A DNA stretch of 64,000 nt from Pseudomonas sp. 102515 (lineage in GTDB: Bacteria; Pseudomonadota; Gammaproteobacteria; Pseudomonadales; Pseudomonadaceae): positions 744,001-808,000 of the forward strand of contig NZ_JAVHTY010000003.1 of NCBI RefSeq assembly GCF_031085165.1, in the 5' to 3' direction. A model generated the notes under the pieces. The model was not told the origin of the DNA, made no database searches, and worked only from the letters and a program-made list of their open reading frames with translations. Positions within the stretch are counted from its first letter, which is position 1. Each line of letters starts with the position of its first letter. The position numbers were made by a program, and so were the translations under genes. Below, piece after piece: positions 44,124 to 53,157 of this stretch.

Positions 44124-45527
44124 TCAACCGTTTTGCGCCATGCCGCGCGGCGCGGCCAGCGGCTCCGGAGGAGCCTCCCCAGAGCCCGCGCCCAACTGCC
44201 GCCGCATCAGCCACTCGAAGGCACCGGTCAGCAGCACGGCCGCGCAAGCCAGGCCCAGCGCCAGTCCCCACCAGACCCCCTGCGGCCCGAAGCCGCCGTG
44301 CACGCCCAGCAGCCAGGCACTGCTGGCGCCGACCAGGCAGTAGCAGAGCAGACCGCCATAGAAGCCCAGGCGCGCCTGGCGGATGCCACGCAGGGCGCCC
44401 TGGGCGATGCTCTGGGTGCCGTCGAAGATGACGAACAGGGCAGCGATCAGCACCAGCTGCCGCGCCAGTTCGCTGACCGGACTATGGCCATCCGGCAGGA
44501 ACAGTCCGACCAGTCGCTCGGGAAAGCTCCAGAACAGCAGGGCGATGCCCAGCATCACCAGAGCGCCGCCGCCGATGGCCAGCCGGCCCACCAACAGGGC
44601 CTCCCGCGGCCGGCCCGCGCCCTGGTGCTGGCCGATGCGGATGCTGGTGGCATAGGAGAGTCCGGCCGGCAGCATGAACACCAGGTACACCAGCTGGTTG
44701 GCGATCTGGTTGGCCGCCAGCGCCGTGGCGCCCAGGGCGCCCATGCACAGCGCCGCCGAGAGGAACAGGCAGGCTTCCACCGCATAGGTGCCGCTGATCG
44801 CCAGGCCCTGGCCCAGGGTATCGGCGAGGGCACGACGATCCGGGCGGCGCAGATAGCGGCGCAGGGGGTAGGCGGCATAGGCCGGATGCCGGGTTATATA
44901 CAGCGCCAGCCCCAGGGCCGCGCCGTTCATCACCACCGCGGTCACCGCGCCGATGCCTGGCAGCCCGGGTTGCGGCAGGCCGCCCCAGCCATGCAGCAGG
45001 GCCAGGTTGAGCAGGGCATTGAGCACCGCCGCCCCCAGCACGATGGTCAGCACGGGTCCGGGTCGCTCCAGGGCGCTGGTGAAACCCCGCAGGGTCATGA
45101 ACAGCAGGTGGCCAGGCAGGGCGAAGGCCAGGCAGCGCAGGAAGACGCCGGCCGCCTGACGACTCTCTTCCGGCTGGCCGGCCAGGGCCAGCAGCGGTTC
45201 GATGTGCCACAGCAGGGTGCCGGCCAGCAGCGCCAGCACCCCGGCGATCCAGATCCCGGCCGCGGTGACCGCCGCCACCCCTTCGGTATCCCCCGCACCC
45301 CGGCGCAGCGCCGCCAGATTGGCCACCGCGGTGATCACGCCCACGCAGATCACCGAGACGAAGGAATAGACCGCCGCCCCCAGGCCACCACCGGCCAGGG
45401 CTGCCGGGCCCAGGCGCCCCATCATCAGGGTGTCGGTGAAGACCATGGCCACATAGGCCAGCTGCGCACCGATCAGGGGCAGGGCGAGACGCAACAGCGC
45501 GAGCAATTCGTGACGCGGCAGAGACAT
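44124..45527 (-). CDS. MATE family multidrug efflux transporter (NorM-like)
   Basis: This 467-residue protein has twelve hydrophobic segments in two MATE halves. LALPLIGAQLAYVAMVFTDT with the family Gln/Asp positions, and [20 protein letters not shown], mark the N-half; GLAISGTYAVEACLFLSAAL and MGALGATALAANQIANQLVY the C-half. It exports cationic drugs or metabolites with Na+ or H+. It is divergent from a LysR gene 105 bp away, a probable regulator. The C-terminus (residues 440-467) is Pro/Ala-rich. Confidence 0.92.
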   Translation of the reverse strand: MSLPRHELLALLRLALPLIGAQLAYVAMVFTDTLMMGRLGPAALAGGGLGAAVYSFVSVICVGVITAVANLAALRRGAGDTEGVAAVTAAGIWIAGVLALLAGTLLWHIEPLLALAGQPEESRQAAGVFLRCLAFALPGHLLFMTLRGFTSALERPGPVLTIVLGAAVLNALLNLALLHGWGGLPQPGLPGIGAVTAVVMNGAALGLALYITRHPAYAAYPLRRYLRRPDRRALADTLGQGLAISGTYAVEACLFLSAALCMGALGATALAANQIANQLVYLVFMLPAGLSYATSIRIGQHQGAGRPREALLVGRLAIGGGALVMLGIALLFWSFPERLVGLFLPDGHSPVSELARQLVLIAALFVIFDGTQSIAQGALRGIRQARLGFYGGLLCYCLVGASSAWLLGVHGGFGPQGVWWGLALGLACAAVLLTGAFEWLMRRQLGAGSGEAPPEPLAAPRGMAQNG

Positions 45528-45632
45528 GGGACGATCTCGCTGAGCAGGGCTGACTTTGACAAGAACTCATTGTTGGATGCCGTCGCGCCTTCCACAATCG
45601 GAAAATAGCCATGCCATCCATGAGTCAGAGTC

Positions 45633-46562
45633 ATGCCCGAAGTCCCCTCGCGGCTGCCGCCGCTGTACGCCCTGCGCGCCTTCGAAGCCGCCGCGCGCCA
45701 TGGCTCCTTCACCCGCGCGGCTCGGGAGTTGTCGCTGACGCAGAGTGCGGTCAGTCGTCATGTGCGGACGCTGGAAGAGACCTTTGGTTGCCGCCTGTTC
45801 GAGCGTGCCGGGCGTCAGCTGGCGCTGACCGAGCCCGGCAAGCTGCTCTTGCCGGGCCTGAGCGAGGGCTTCGAGGCCCTGGCGCGGGCCTGTGGCAATC
45901 TCGCCGTGGCCGAGGGCACCCTGAGACTCAAGGCACCCACCACCCTGTCGCTACGCTGGTTGCTGGCGCGTCTGGCACGCTTTCGCCAGCTCAGTCCGCA
46001 GCTGGACATCCAGCTCACCAGCGTCTGGATGGCCAGCGACCGCGTCGACTTCGTCCATGAACCCTTCGATTGCGCCGTGTTGCTCGGCGACGGACGCTTC
46101 CCGGCGGACTGGGAAGTGGTGCCGCTGTTCGAGGAATGGCTGGTGCCGGTCTGCTCGCCGGCCGCCGCCCGGGAGGGCGTCTGGGACCTGGCGCGGCTGC
46201 AGGGGGAAGAGCTGCTGCATCCCACTTTCGACCGCCGTGACTGGCGCCGCTGGCTGCAGGCCATGGGCCTGACCCAGGCGGTGCCCCTGAGCGGTGGCCA
46301 GGTGTTCGACACCCTTGAACTGGGCATGGCCGCCGCCGCCCGTGGCTACGGGGTTTCCATCGGCGATCTGGTGATGCTGGCCGAAGACGTGGCGGCCGGG
46401 CTCATCGCCTTGCCCTGGCCCGAGGCGGTAGCCAGCGGCGATGCCTATTACCTGGTCTGGCCACGCAATCGCCGGGGGCAGGCGCACTTTCGCCAGCTGG
46501 GTGACTTCCTGCAGCGGGAGGTGGCGTCCCAGAGTCTTCCAGCGGTCATTCGCCACAAATAG
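45633..46562 (+). CDS. LysR-family regulator, GcvA-like
   Basis: This 309-residue LTTR begins LPPLYALRAFEAAARHGSFT and continues RAARELSLTQSAVSRHVRTL, typical of the GcvA/AmpR/TrpI branch. Effector-binding parts include the LSLRWLLARLARFRQLSPQL segment. It is divergent from a MATE exporter and may control it. GcvA proper activates glycine cleavage genes and works with GcvR; this gene lacks gcv neighbours, so a drug-response role is more likely. Confidence 0.9.
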   Translation: MPEVPSRLPPLYALRAFEAAARHGSFTRAARELSLTQSAVSRHVRTLEETFGCRLFERAGRQLALTEPGKLLLPGLSEGFEALARACGNLAVAEGTLRLKAPTTLSLRWLLARLARFRQLSPQLDIQLTSVWMASDRVDFVHEPFDCAVLLGDGRFPADWEVVPLFEEWLVPVCSPAAAREGVWDLARLQGEELLHPTFDRRDWRRWLQAMGLTQAVPLSGGQVFDTLELGMAAAARGYGVSIGDLVMLAEDVAAGLIALPWPEAVASGDAYYLVWPRNRRGQAHFRQLGDFLQREVASQSLPAVIRHK

Positions 46563-46585
46563 GGCGCCAGACATCCGTCATTCGC

Positions 46586-46612
46586 TTTAGTTCGCGATGC
46601 TCCAGCCGATAA
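46586..46612 (+). promoter_or_regulatory. Sigma-28 (FliA) promoter of the Cache chemoreceptor
   Basis: -35 TTTAGTTC (46586-46593), an 11-nt spacer, then -10 GCCGATAA (46605-46612). The -10 matches all eight consensus bases and the -35 five of eight. The transcript would start near 46620, about 105 bp before the ATG. Confidence 0.85.
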
Positions 46613-46723
46613 ACTAACCGTTCATCGCTAAGAAGGCCGCCGTAGAGCGGTTCGTCCTGATGTAGACCCTTGCCCTCAAATTTCGTACTGCCCTACAGGG
46701 ATGTAGGTGCTCTGGAGCCCCCC

Positions 46724-48694
46724 ATGGTCATATCCCCGCGTCGTAGTATCGCCCGACAACTTGCCTTGGCCCTCAGTCTGGTACTGATTGTCGTGATCGC
46801 CGGCAGCTGTCTGTTCGCCCTGCATGCCTTGAGCGTGTCCATCGAAGGTACCCAGCGCAAGCACCTGGGCAGCGAGGCCCGCCTGCTCTCCGATCAGCAG
46901 CAGACCTTTCTCAGTACCCTGAAGATCAGCACCCAGCGGCTGGCCAACCTGTTCGAGCGCCGCTTCGATGGCGGCCTGACGCGTGGCAGCGAGCGCACCC
47001 TCGTCGCCGGCACCGATACCCCGGTGCTGCTCTACAAGGGTGAAGTGCTGAACAACGACTTCACCCAGGTCGATGATTTCACCCGCCTCACCGGCGGTAC
47101 CGCCACCATCTTTGTGCGCGATGGCGAAGACTTCACCCGCATCACCACCTCGCTGAAGAAGCAGGACGGCAGTCGCGCCATCGGTACCCGGCTGGACCGC
47201 AAGCACCCCGGCTATGCCGGCCTGCTCCAGGGCCAGACCTACGTCGGTCGCGCCCAGCTGTTCGGCCGCTCCTACATGACCCAGTACAGCCCGGTGCGTG
47301 ATGCCCAGGGCCAGGTCATCGCCGTGCTCTATGTCGGCTTCGATTACACCGACGCCCAGGCTCAGCAGCTGGCCCAGCTGACCCAGCTGCGCATCGGCGA
47401 GACCGGCTCCCTGGCCCTGCTCGACGAACAGGGCAACTGGCTGGTGCCCCCGGCCAATGCCAAGCAGGCCAACGAGCTCCTCGCCGCCCTCAAGAACGAT
47501 CCCAAGCAGCGCGAACACAGCTGGCGGGACGGCAACGAAGACTTCCTCAGCGTCAGCGCCCCGGTCGCCGGCGAAGGCTGGACCGTGGTCGCCACCCTGC
47601 CCAAGGCCGAGCTGGACGCCCCGGTGCACGCCGTGGGTCTGCGCCTGGCCATCGGCAGCCTGATCGCCCTGGTACTGGCGGTACTCGCCTCGGTCGTCCT
47701 GCTACGGCGCAAGCTCAGCCCGCTGGGCCAGTTGGTGGAGCGGGCCCAGGCCCTGGGTCGCGGTCAGCTCAGCGTCCGCGTCGAGGCCCGCAGCCACGAC
47801 GAGATCGGTGAACTCGCCCAGAGCTTCAACCAGATGGCCGATGCCCTGGCCTCTACCGTCGAACAGGTCCGTGGCTCCTCGCGCGCGGTCACCGAGCGGT
47901 CCCAGCAATTGAGCCAACTCTCCGACCAGACCCTGAGACGCTCCGCCGAGCAGTCCAGCCAGATCGACAGCATGGCCAGCGCCGTGGAGGAGTTCAGCGC
48001 CACCGCCCAGAACATCGCCGACGGCATGCAGCGCACCGAGCGTCTGGTGCAGGAAAACGCCCAGCAGACCCGCACCGGTACCCAGGCCATGCAGGGCGCC
48101 TCGGGCGCCCTGGAGCAGATCGCCGATTCCCTGGCCAGCACCGCCGAACTCATCAAGGGCCTGGATGGCCGTTCCCAACAGATTGGCGGCATCATCGGCG
48201 TCATCAGCGGAATCGCCGAGCAGACCAACCTGCTGGCGCTCAACGCGGCCATCGAGGCGGCCCGGGCCGGTGAGCAGGGCCGTGGCTTCGCCGTGGTCGC
48301 TGATGAAGTCCGGCAATTGGCCGGTCGCACCAGCGAAGCCACCCGCGAGATCTCGCAGATGATCGGTGCGGTGCAGGGCGAGACCCAGCGCGCCATGGGC
48401 GCCATCGACGAAGGCAATCGCCTCATGGAACAGGGCCTGGCGCGCAACGCCGACGTGGCCCAGGCGCTGCGCAGCATCGACCAGCAGGTCGCCGAGGCGG
48501 TGGAGCAATTCTCCGGCATCGCCCAGGCCACCGCCGAGCAGAGCACCACCGCCACCGCCCTGAGCCGCAACATCCAGGCGATCGCCGTGGACAACGCCGC
48601 CCAGCGCGATGCCGCCGAGGTGCTGGCCGGTACCGCTGGCGAGCTGCGTCATCTGGCGGAAGACTTGAGCGCCGAGGTGGGTCGGTTCAGCTGA
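46724..48694 (+). CDS. Methyl-accepting chemotaxis protein, Cache sensor
   Basis: The 656-residue receptor starts at 46724, with GGAG 6 nt upstream. TM1 is near residues 15-37. The periplasmic part (about 38-305) fits a Cache_3/Cache_2 pair ([48 protein letters not shown]). TM2 is near 308-328, followed by HAMP and a full signalling domain with the tip [20 protein letters not shown]. It senses a small ligand such as an organic or amino acid; the ligand is not evident. A terminator follows. It is monocistronic and under a FliA promoter. Confidence 0.93.
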   Translation: MVISPRRSIARQLALALSLVLIVVIAGSCLFALHALSVSIEGTQRKHLGSEARLLSDQQQTFLSTLKISTQRLANLFERRFDGGLTRGSERTLVAGTDTPVLLYKGEVLNNDFTQVDDFTRLTGGTATIFVRDGEDFTRITTSLKKQDGSRAIGTRLDRKHPGYAGLLQGQTYVGRAQLFGRSYMTQYSPVRDAQGQVIAVLYVGFDYTDAQAQQLAQLTQLRIGETGSLALLDEQGNWLVPPANAKQANELLAALKNDPKQREHSWRDGNEDFLSVSAPVAGEGWTVVATLPKAELDAPVHAVGLRLAIGSLIALVLAVLASVVLLRRKLSPLGQLVERAQALGRGQLSVRVEARSHDEIGELAQSFNQMADALASTVEQVRGSSRAVTERSQQLSQLSDQTLRRSAEQSSQIDSMASAVEEFSATAQNIADGMQRTERLVQENAQQTRTGTQAMQGASGALEQIADSLASTAELIKGLDGRSQQIGGIIGVISGIAEQTNLLALNAAIEAARAGEQGRGFAVVADEVRQLAGRTSEATREISQMIGAVQGETQRAMGAIDEGNRLMEQGLARNADVAQALRSIDQQVAEAVEQFSGIAQATAEQSTTATALSRNIQAIAVDNAAQRDAAEVLAGTAGELRHLAEDLSAEVGRFS

Positions 48695-48716
48695 CCGGCG
48701 CGTTCCGGCAGAACCG

Positions 48717-48742
48717 AAAGGGAGGCTCAGGCCTCCCTTTTT
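48717..48742 (+). terminator. Terminator of the Cache chemoreceptor
   Basis: The stem is AAAGGGAGGC with GCCTCCCTTT around a TCAG loop, and a T-run follows. It ends 22 bases before the -35 of the LexA-controlled gene. Confidence 0.88.
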
Positions 48743-48763
48743 CATTCCCGTGCGCCTTGGCGC

Positions 48764-48792
48764 TTGCCTGGCTGCAATACTCTGACTACTGT
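48764..48792 (+). promoter_or_regulatory. Promoter overlapped by the LexA box
   Basis: -35 TTGCCT (48764-48769), a 17-nt spacer, then TACTGT (48787-48792), which is also the left end of the LexA site. This overlap is common in SOS promoters. Confidence 0.6.
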
Positions 48793-48806
48793 ATGCAAAT
48801 ACAGTA
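48787..48806. promoter_or_regulatory. LexA (SOS) box
   Basis: TACTGTATGCAAATACAGTA fits the consensus TACTGT-N8-ACAGTA in both arms. It lies 17 bp before the start codon of the 63-residue gene and over the promoter -10. Terminators and convergent genes around it leave no other target downstream on this strand. Confidence 0.9.
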
Positions 48807-48822
48807 TAAGAGGAGGGGTGAC

Positions 48823-49014
48823 ATGGGCGTATCCAACGAGGCGGTGCAGGCCGTCGAACGCATGCTGACCACGCTGCGGGCGGAGCGGGACGACTATCGC
48901 GAGCTGGCCCACCAGTGGCGGGCCATGTGCTTCGAACTGGCCCAGGAAAACCAGGCGCTGCGTGATCGCCTGCAGGAGCCGCCGCGCCACTACGGCCCGC
49001 CCACCGGCGCCTAG
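48823..49014 (+). CDS. LexA-controlled small coiled-coil protein
   Basis: The start at 48823 is set by GAGGAGG upstream; an earlier in-frame ATG at 48793 lies within the LexA box. The 63-residue product is mostly a charged helix (VSNEAVQAVERMLTTLRAER, then a second helix LAQENQALRDRL) with heptad spacing, so it likely forms a dimeric coiled coil. The tail is Pro/Gly-rich (PPRHYGPPTGA). No signal peptide or membrane segment is present. It is not recognised as a known SOS protein. Its end overlaps the convergent yifB stop by 4 nt. Its role could be in DNA damage response or division control, but this is inference from the operator only. Confidence 0.8.
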   Translation: MGVSNEAVQAVERMLTTLRAERDDYRELAHQWRAMCFELAQENQALRDRLQEPPRHYGPPTGA

Positions 49015-50501
49015 TGACTCGCGCGATACTGCAGCGCTTCCGCCAGCTGCGCCCGCTGGATCTCGGCCTGGCCGGCGAGATCGGCCAGGGTGCGCGCCAC
49101 CTTGACCACCCGGTGCAGGGCGCGCAGGGACAGATTCAGGCGTTCGCCCGCGCCCTCCAGCCAGCGCTGATCGGCCTCGCTCAGGGCGCAGACCTGGTGC
49201 AGCTGATCGAGGCCGAGCAGGGCGTTGGGTCGGCCCTGGCGCGCCAGCTGGATGGCCCGGGCGTCGGCCACCTGGCGCGCGGCTTCCGCCGTCGTGAGTT
49301 CACCGACCGGTGAAGCGCCCAGGCGCAGGTGCTCGCGGGCCACGGTCAGGTGCAGGTCGATGCGGTCCAGCAGCGGACCGGACAGCTTGCCGCGATAGCG
49401 CTGGATCTGCTCCGGGCTGCAGCAGCAGCGGCCGCTGGGATCGCCCAGATAGCCGCAGGGGCAGGGATTCATCGCCGCCACCAGCTGGAAGCGCGCTGGA
49501 AAGCGCACCCGCTCCCGCGCCCGGGCGATGACGATCTCGCCACTCTCCAGGGGCTCGCGCAGCACCTCCAGCACCTTGCGATCGAATTCCGGCAACTCGT
49601 CGAGAAACAGCACCCCGCGATGGGCCAGGGTGATCTCGCCGGGACCGGGTCGGCTGCCGCCGCCTACCAGCGCCGGACCGGACGCCGAATGATGCGGCTG
49701 GCGAAAGGGTCGCTGCGGCCAGTGTTCCAGCGGCTCGGGGCCGGCCACCGAATGGATGGCGGCCACCTGCAGCGCCTCTTCTTCATCCAGGGGCGGCAGG
49801 AGCCCTGGCAGGCGACTGGCGAGTAGGGTCTTGCCGGTTCCCGGTGGGCCGGCCAGCAGCAGGTTGTGGGCACCCGCCGCCGCCACCACCAGGGCGCGCT
49901 TGGCCGCCTGCTGGCCCTGAACCTCGGCGAGATCGGGATAAGGCAGTGGAGTGCGCGGCAGGCCGCTGGGCTGGTAGGGGGCCAGCACGGCCTGGCCACT
50001 CAGGTGACCGGCGAATTCCAGCAGGTGATCGACCGCCAGCACAGTGAGGCCACTGGCCAGGCAGGCTTCCTCGGCATTGGCGCGGGGCACCACCAGGATG
50101 CGCCCGGCGGCGCGAGCCGCCAGCGCCGCGGGCAGTACGCCGCGCACCGCCCGCACCGCGCCCGACAGGGCCAGCTCACCCAGGCATTCATAGCCGTCGA
50201 GGCCCTGCGTCGGCAGCTGTCCGCTGGCGGCGAGGATGCCGATGGCCAGGGCGAGGTCGAAGCGGCCGCCGTCCTTTGGCAGGTCGGCGGGCGCGAGATT
50301 GAGGGTGATGCGGCGACTGGGGAATTCGAAGCCGGCGTTGAGGATGGCGCTACGCACCCGGTCCTTGGCTTCGCGGACGGCGGTTTCCGGCAGGCCGACC
50401 AGGGTGAGGGCGGGCAGGCCGTTGGCCAGGTGTGCCTCGACGACCACCGGCGGCGCTTCCACGCCCACCTGGGCGCGGGTATGAACGAGGGCAAGCGACA
50501 T
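49011..50501 (-). CDS. comM: YifB/ComM-type AAA+ ATPase (Mg-chelatase-like)
   Basis: The 496-residue protein has an N-terminal Lon-like domain (residues 1-150, with GLPALTLVGLPETAVREAKD and FPSRRITLNLAPADLPKDGG). The AAA+ domain follows with Walker A GPPGTGKT, Walker B VLFLDELPEF, and a CSPEQIQRYRGKLSGPLLDR helix. C-terminal helices complete it. ComM/YifB is a hexameric helicase that promotes branch migration in natural transformation. It is the only gene leftward between the small LexA gene and ubiK. Confidence is high. Confidence 0.94.
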   Translation of the reverse strand: MSLALVHTRAQVGVEAPPVVVEAHLANGLPALTLVGLPETAVREAKDRVRSAILNAGFEFPSRRITLNLAPADLPKDGGRFDLALAIGILAASGQLPTQGLDGYECLGELALSGAVRAVRGVLPAALAARAAGRILVVPRANAEEACLASGLTVLAVDHLLEFAGHLSGQAVLAPYQPSGLPRTPLPYPDLAEVQGQQAAKRALVVAAAGAHNLLLAGPPGTGKTLLASRLPGLLPPLDEEEALQVAAIHSVAGPEPLEHWPQRPFRQPHHSASGPALVGGGSRPGPGEITLAHRGVLFLDELPEFDRKVLEVLREPLESGEIVIARARERVRFPARFQLVAAMNPCPCGYLGDPSGRCCCSPEQIQRYRGKLSGPLLDRIDLHLTVAREHLRLGASPVGELTTAEAARQVADARAIQLARQGRPNALLGLDQLHQVCALSEADQRWLEGAGERLNLSLRALHRVVKVARTLADLAGQAEIQRAQLAEALQYRASH

Positions 50502-50564
50502 GATCTCTCCTTGATCGTGACTCGCTAGACAGCAGGCTGCACCATCCTGGCGCGCCTTTGAGGG

Positions 50565-50864
50565 TCAGTCGGCGGCGGCGACATCCGTGGCCGGCGTAAC
50601 CGGCGGCTTGACGTCCTGGGTCTGGACGCTCTCCAGCTCGGTCAAGCGCGCTTCGAGGGCTTCCAAACGCGCACGGGTGCGAGCGAGCACCGCCATCTGG
50701 GCATCGAATTCGTCACGGCTGACCACATCGAGCTTGCTCAGAGCGCCTTGCAGCAGTGCCTTGAACTGGCTCTCGATCTCGGCCTTGGGCAGCGGCGAGT
50801 CCTGACCGAACAGCCGGCTGGCCTGCTGAGTCAGGGAATCGAACAGCGAACGGGTCGTGGACAT
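50565..50864 (-). CDS. ubiK: Ubiquinone biosynthesis accessory factor UbiK
   Basis: The 99-residue protein has the BMFP/UbiK fold: an N-terminal helix LFDSLTQQASRLFGQDSPLP, a central segment, and a C-terminal coiled coil (EFDAQMAVLARTRARLEALE, then ARLTELE). It is membrane-fusogenic and works with UbiJ in ubiquinone synthesis. The tail (residues 82-99) is Pro/Val/Ala-rich. It is leftward and 63 nt before comM. Opposite it lies the glnK control region. Confidence 0.85.
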   Translation of the reverse strand: MSTTRSLFDSLTQQASRLFGQDSPLPKAEIESQFKALLQGALSKLDVVSRDEFDAQMAVLARTRARLEALEARLTELESVQTQDVKPPVTPATDVAAAD

Positions 50865-50933
50865 GGTTTATCCCCTGCAATAGATCGAGGTCCGAGTGTA
50901 GCACAGCGGGCGTGCCGCCCCCGGCGACGGCTC

Positions 50934-50950
50934 TGCACCGCTTTGGTGCC
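50934..50950. promoter_or_regulatory. NtrC-like site 1 (enhancer of glnK)
   Basis: TGCACCGCTTTGGTGCC matches the NtrC dyad TGCACC-N5-GGTGCA at 11 of 12 arm bases. It is centred about 154 bp before the predicted transcript start. Confidence 0.75.
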
Positions 50951-50966
50951 AGTCCCGGGCCAGAGC

Positions 50967-50983
50967 TGTTCGCTGTTGGTGCA
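50967..50983. promoter_or_regulatory. NtrC-like site 2
   Basis: The right arm GGTGCA is perfect; the left arm TGTTCG is weak (3/6). Its centre is 33 bp from site 1, three helical turns, as expected for cooperative NtrC dimers. Confidence 0.5.
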
Positions 50984-51069
50984 AAGTCTTGCCCGCAGGG
51001 CTGAGCGTTGCCCCTTCAGGAGGCGCACCAGGCGGGCTGGCGCCCGAAATCCATACGCCTTCACGAACC

Positions 51070-51085
51070 TGGCAAGCTTTCTGCT
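51070..51085 (+). promoter_or_regulatory. Sigma-54 promoter of glnK-amtB
   Basis: TGGCAAGCTTTCTGCT has GG and GC separated by exactly 10 bases, as in TGGCAC-N5-TTGCW. The transcript would start near 51096. The NtrC-like sites lie 120-155 bp upstream, the usual enhancer distance. Confidence 0.7.
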
Positions 51086-51108
51086 ACTGCCGATGCAGAG
51101 ACGGGCGT

Positions 51109-51139
51109 CAGAGGGCGCCTGGGGTGGAGGCGCCCTCTG
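51109..51139 (+). promoter_or_regulatory. Strong hairpin in the glnK leader
   Basis: A perfect 11-bp stem, CAGAGGGCGCC with GGCGCCCTCTG, and a 9-nt loop lie just after the predicted sigma-54 start and about 120 nt before glnK. No T-run follows. It may protect the 5' end or regulate the leader. Confidence 0.55.
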
Positions 51140-51203
51140 GCCGCTTCTGCCGTGACCAAGGCGATTACCACGCCAACGGTTAAACAGACGGTCACTGCGC
51201 TAG

Positions 51204-51596
<393 letters not shown>

Positions 51597-51644
51597 CGCG
51601 CTAACCGACCGCCCAACCCCACACGAGCCCCAGGAGAAACAACG

Positions 51645-52985
51645 ATGACTCTGCGCACCTACGCAGGGCTAGGAGCCCTCATGTCTTTCGTAGCGCTGCC
51701 GGGCCTGGCCATGGCCCAGGAAGCGGCTGCGGCACCAGCCATCAACAGCGGGGATACGGCCTGGATGCTGGTTTCGACAGCCCTGGTGCTGTTCATGACC
51801 ATCCCGGGTCTCGCGCTGTTCTATGGCGGCATGGTGCGTGCCAAGAACGTCCTTTCGGTGATGATGCAGTGCTTCGCCATCACCGGTCTCATCAGCATCC
51901 TGTGGATGGTCTATGGCTACAGCCTGGCCTTCGACACCACCGGCATGGAGAAGGGCGTCACCAACTTCAATTCCTTCATCGGCGGTCTGGGCAAGGCCTT
52001 CCTGTCCAGCCTGCAGCATGATGCCGTGACCTCGGCCACCGCCCTGTTCCCGGAAAGCGTCTTCGTCACCTTCCAGATGACCTTCGCCATCATCACCCCC
52101 GCGCTGATCGTCGGTGCCTTCGCCGAGCGCATGAAGTTCTCCGCCATGCTGGTCTTCACCGGCCTGTGGTTCACCTTCGTCTACGCGCCCATCGCCCACA
52201 TGGTCTGGAGCGGTGACGGCGGCCTGATGTGGGACTGGGGCGTACTGGACTTCGCGGGCGGCACCGTGGTGCACATCAACGCCGGTGTGGCCGGTCTGGT
52301 CGCGGCCCTGGTCCTGGGCAAGCGCAAGGGCTATCCCACCACCCCCATGGCTCCGCACAACCTGGGCTATACCCTGGTTGGTGCCGCCATGCTGTGGGTC
52401 GGCTGGTTCGGCTTCAACGCCGGTTCCGCCGCCGCTGCCAACGGCACCGCCGGCATGGCCATGCTGACCACCCAGATCGCCACCGCCGCTGCCGCCCTGG
52501 GCTGGATGTTCGCCGAGTGGATCACCCACGGTAAGCCGAGCGCCCTGGGCATCGCCTCCGGTGTAGTCGCCGGTCTGGTCGCCATCACTCCGGCCGCCGG
52601 CACCGCCGGTCCCATGGGTGCCCTGATCATCGGCCTGGCGGCTGGCGTGATCTGCTTCTTCACCGCCACCAGCCTCAAGCGCAAGCTCGGCTACGACGAC
52701 TCCCTGGACGCTTTTGGCGTGCACGGCATCGGCGGCATCGTCGGCGCCCTGCTGACCGGCGTCTTCGCCGCACCCTCCCTGGGTGGCTTCGGCACCGTCA
52801 CCGACATCGGCGCCCAGCTGTTCATCCAGTTCAAGGGCGTGGCTTTCACCATCGTCTATACCGGCATCGTCACCTTCGTGATCCTCAAGGTGCTGGACGT
52901 GGTCATGGGTCTGAGAGTCAACGAGGAAGAGGAAACCGTGGGTCTGGACCTTACCCTGCACAACGAGCGTGGCTACAACCTGTAG
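51645..52985 (+). CDS. amtB: Ammonium transporter AmtB
   Basis: The 446-residue protein has an N-terminal signal-like segment (residues 5-25, AGLGALMSFVALPGLAMAQE) followed by eleven membrane helices. Characteristic Amt features are visible: DTAWMLVSTALVLFMTIPGL, GGTVVHINAGVAGLVAAL with one conserved pore His, the second His in DAFGVHGIGGIVGALLTG, and FGFNAGSA. It conducts ammonium into the cell and is closed by GlnK. It is the second gene of the glnK-amtB operon. A very strong terminator follows. Confidence 0.97.
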   Translation: MTLRTYAGLGALMSFVALPGLAMAQEAAAAPAINSGDTAWMLVSTALVLFMTIPGLALFYGGMVRAKNVLSVMMQCFAITGLISILWMVYGYSLAFDTTGMEKGVTNFNSFIGGLGKAFLSSLQHDAVTSATALFPESVFVTFQMTFAIITPALIVGAFAERMKFSAMLVFTGLWFTFVYAPIAHMVWSGDGGLMWDWGVLDFAGGTVVHINAGVAGLVAALVLGKRKGYPTTPMAPHNLGYTLVGAAMLWVGWFGFNAGSAAAANGTAGMAMLTTQIATAAAALGWMFAEWITHGKPSALGIASGVVAGLVAITPAAGTAGPMGALIIGLAAGVICFFTATSLKRKLGYDDSLDAFGVHGIGGIVGALLTGVFAAPSLGGFGTVTDIGAQLFIQFKGVAFTIVYTGIVTFVILKVLDVVMGLRVNEEEETVGLDLTLHNERGYNL

Positions 52986-52998
52986 GCCGCCGCTCTGG

Positions 52999-53024
52999 AA
53001 AAAGGCGCCGCGAGGCGCCTTTTT
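52999..53024 (+). terminator. Terminator of glnK-amtB
   Basis: An 11-bp stem, AAAAAGGCGCC with GGCGCCTTTTT, and a GCGA tetraloop lie 14 nt after the amtB stop. The T-run is part of the stem. Confidence 0.9.
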
Positions 53025-53100
53025 CATGTCCGCCATACGGCTGGAACAACCGCCATCCTGCTGTGTCTAGACTGCACGCCAGCGGTGTGCAATCACCGCT

Positions 53101-53127
53101 TTGCTTTTCCGAGCGTCGCGCTAGAAT
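53101..53127 (+). promoter_or_regulatory. Possible promoter upstream of YjbQ gene
   Basis: TTGCTT (53101-53106) and TAGAAT (53122-53127) are near consensus, but the spacer is only 15 nt, so this is tentative. Confidence 0.35.
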
Positions 53128-53157
53128 GCGCGCCCAGTCAGTCGGCGGGGGTTGTTC

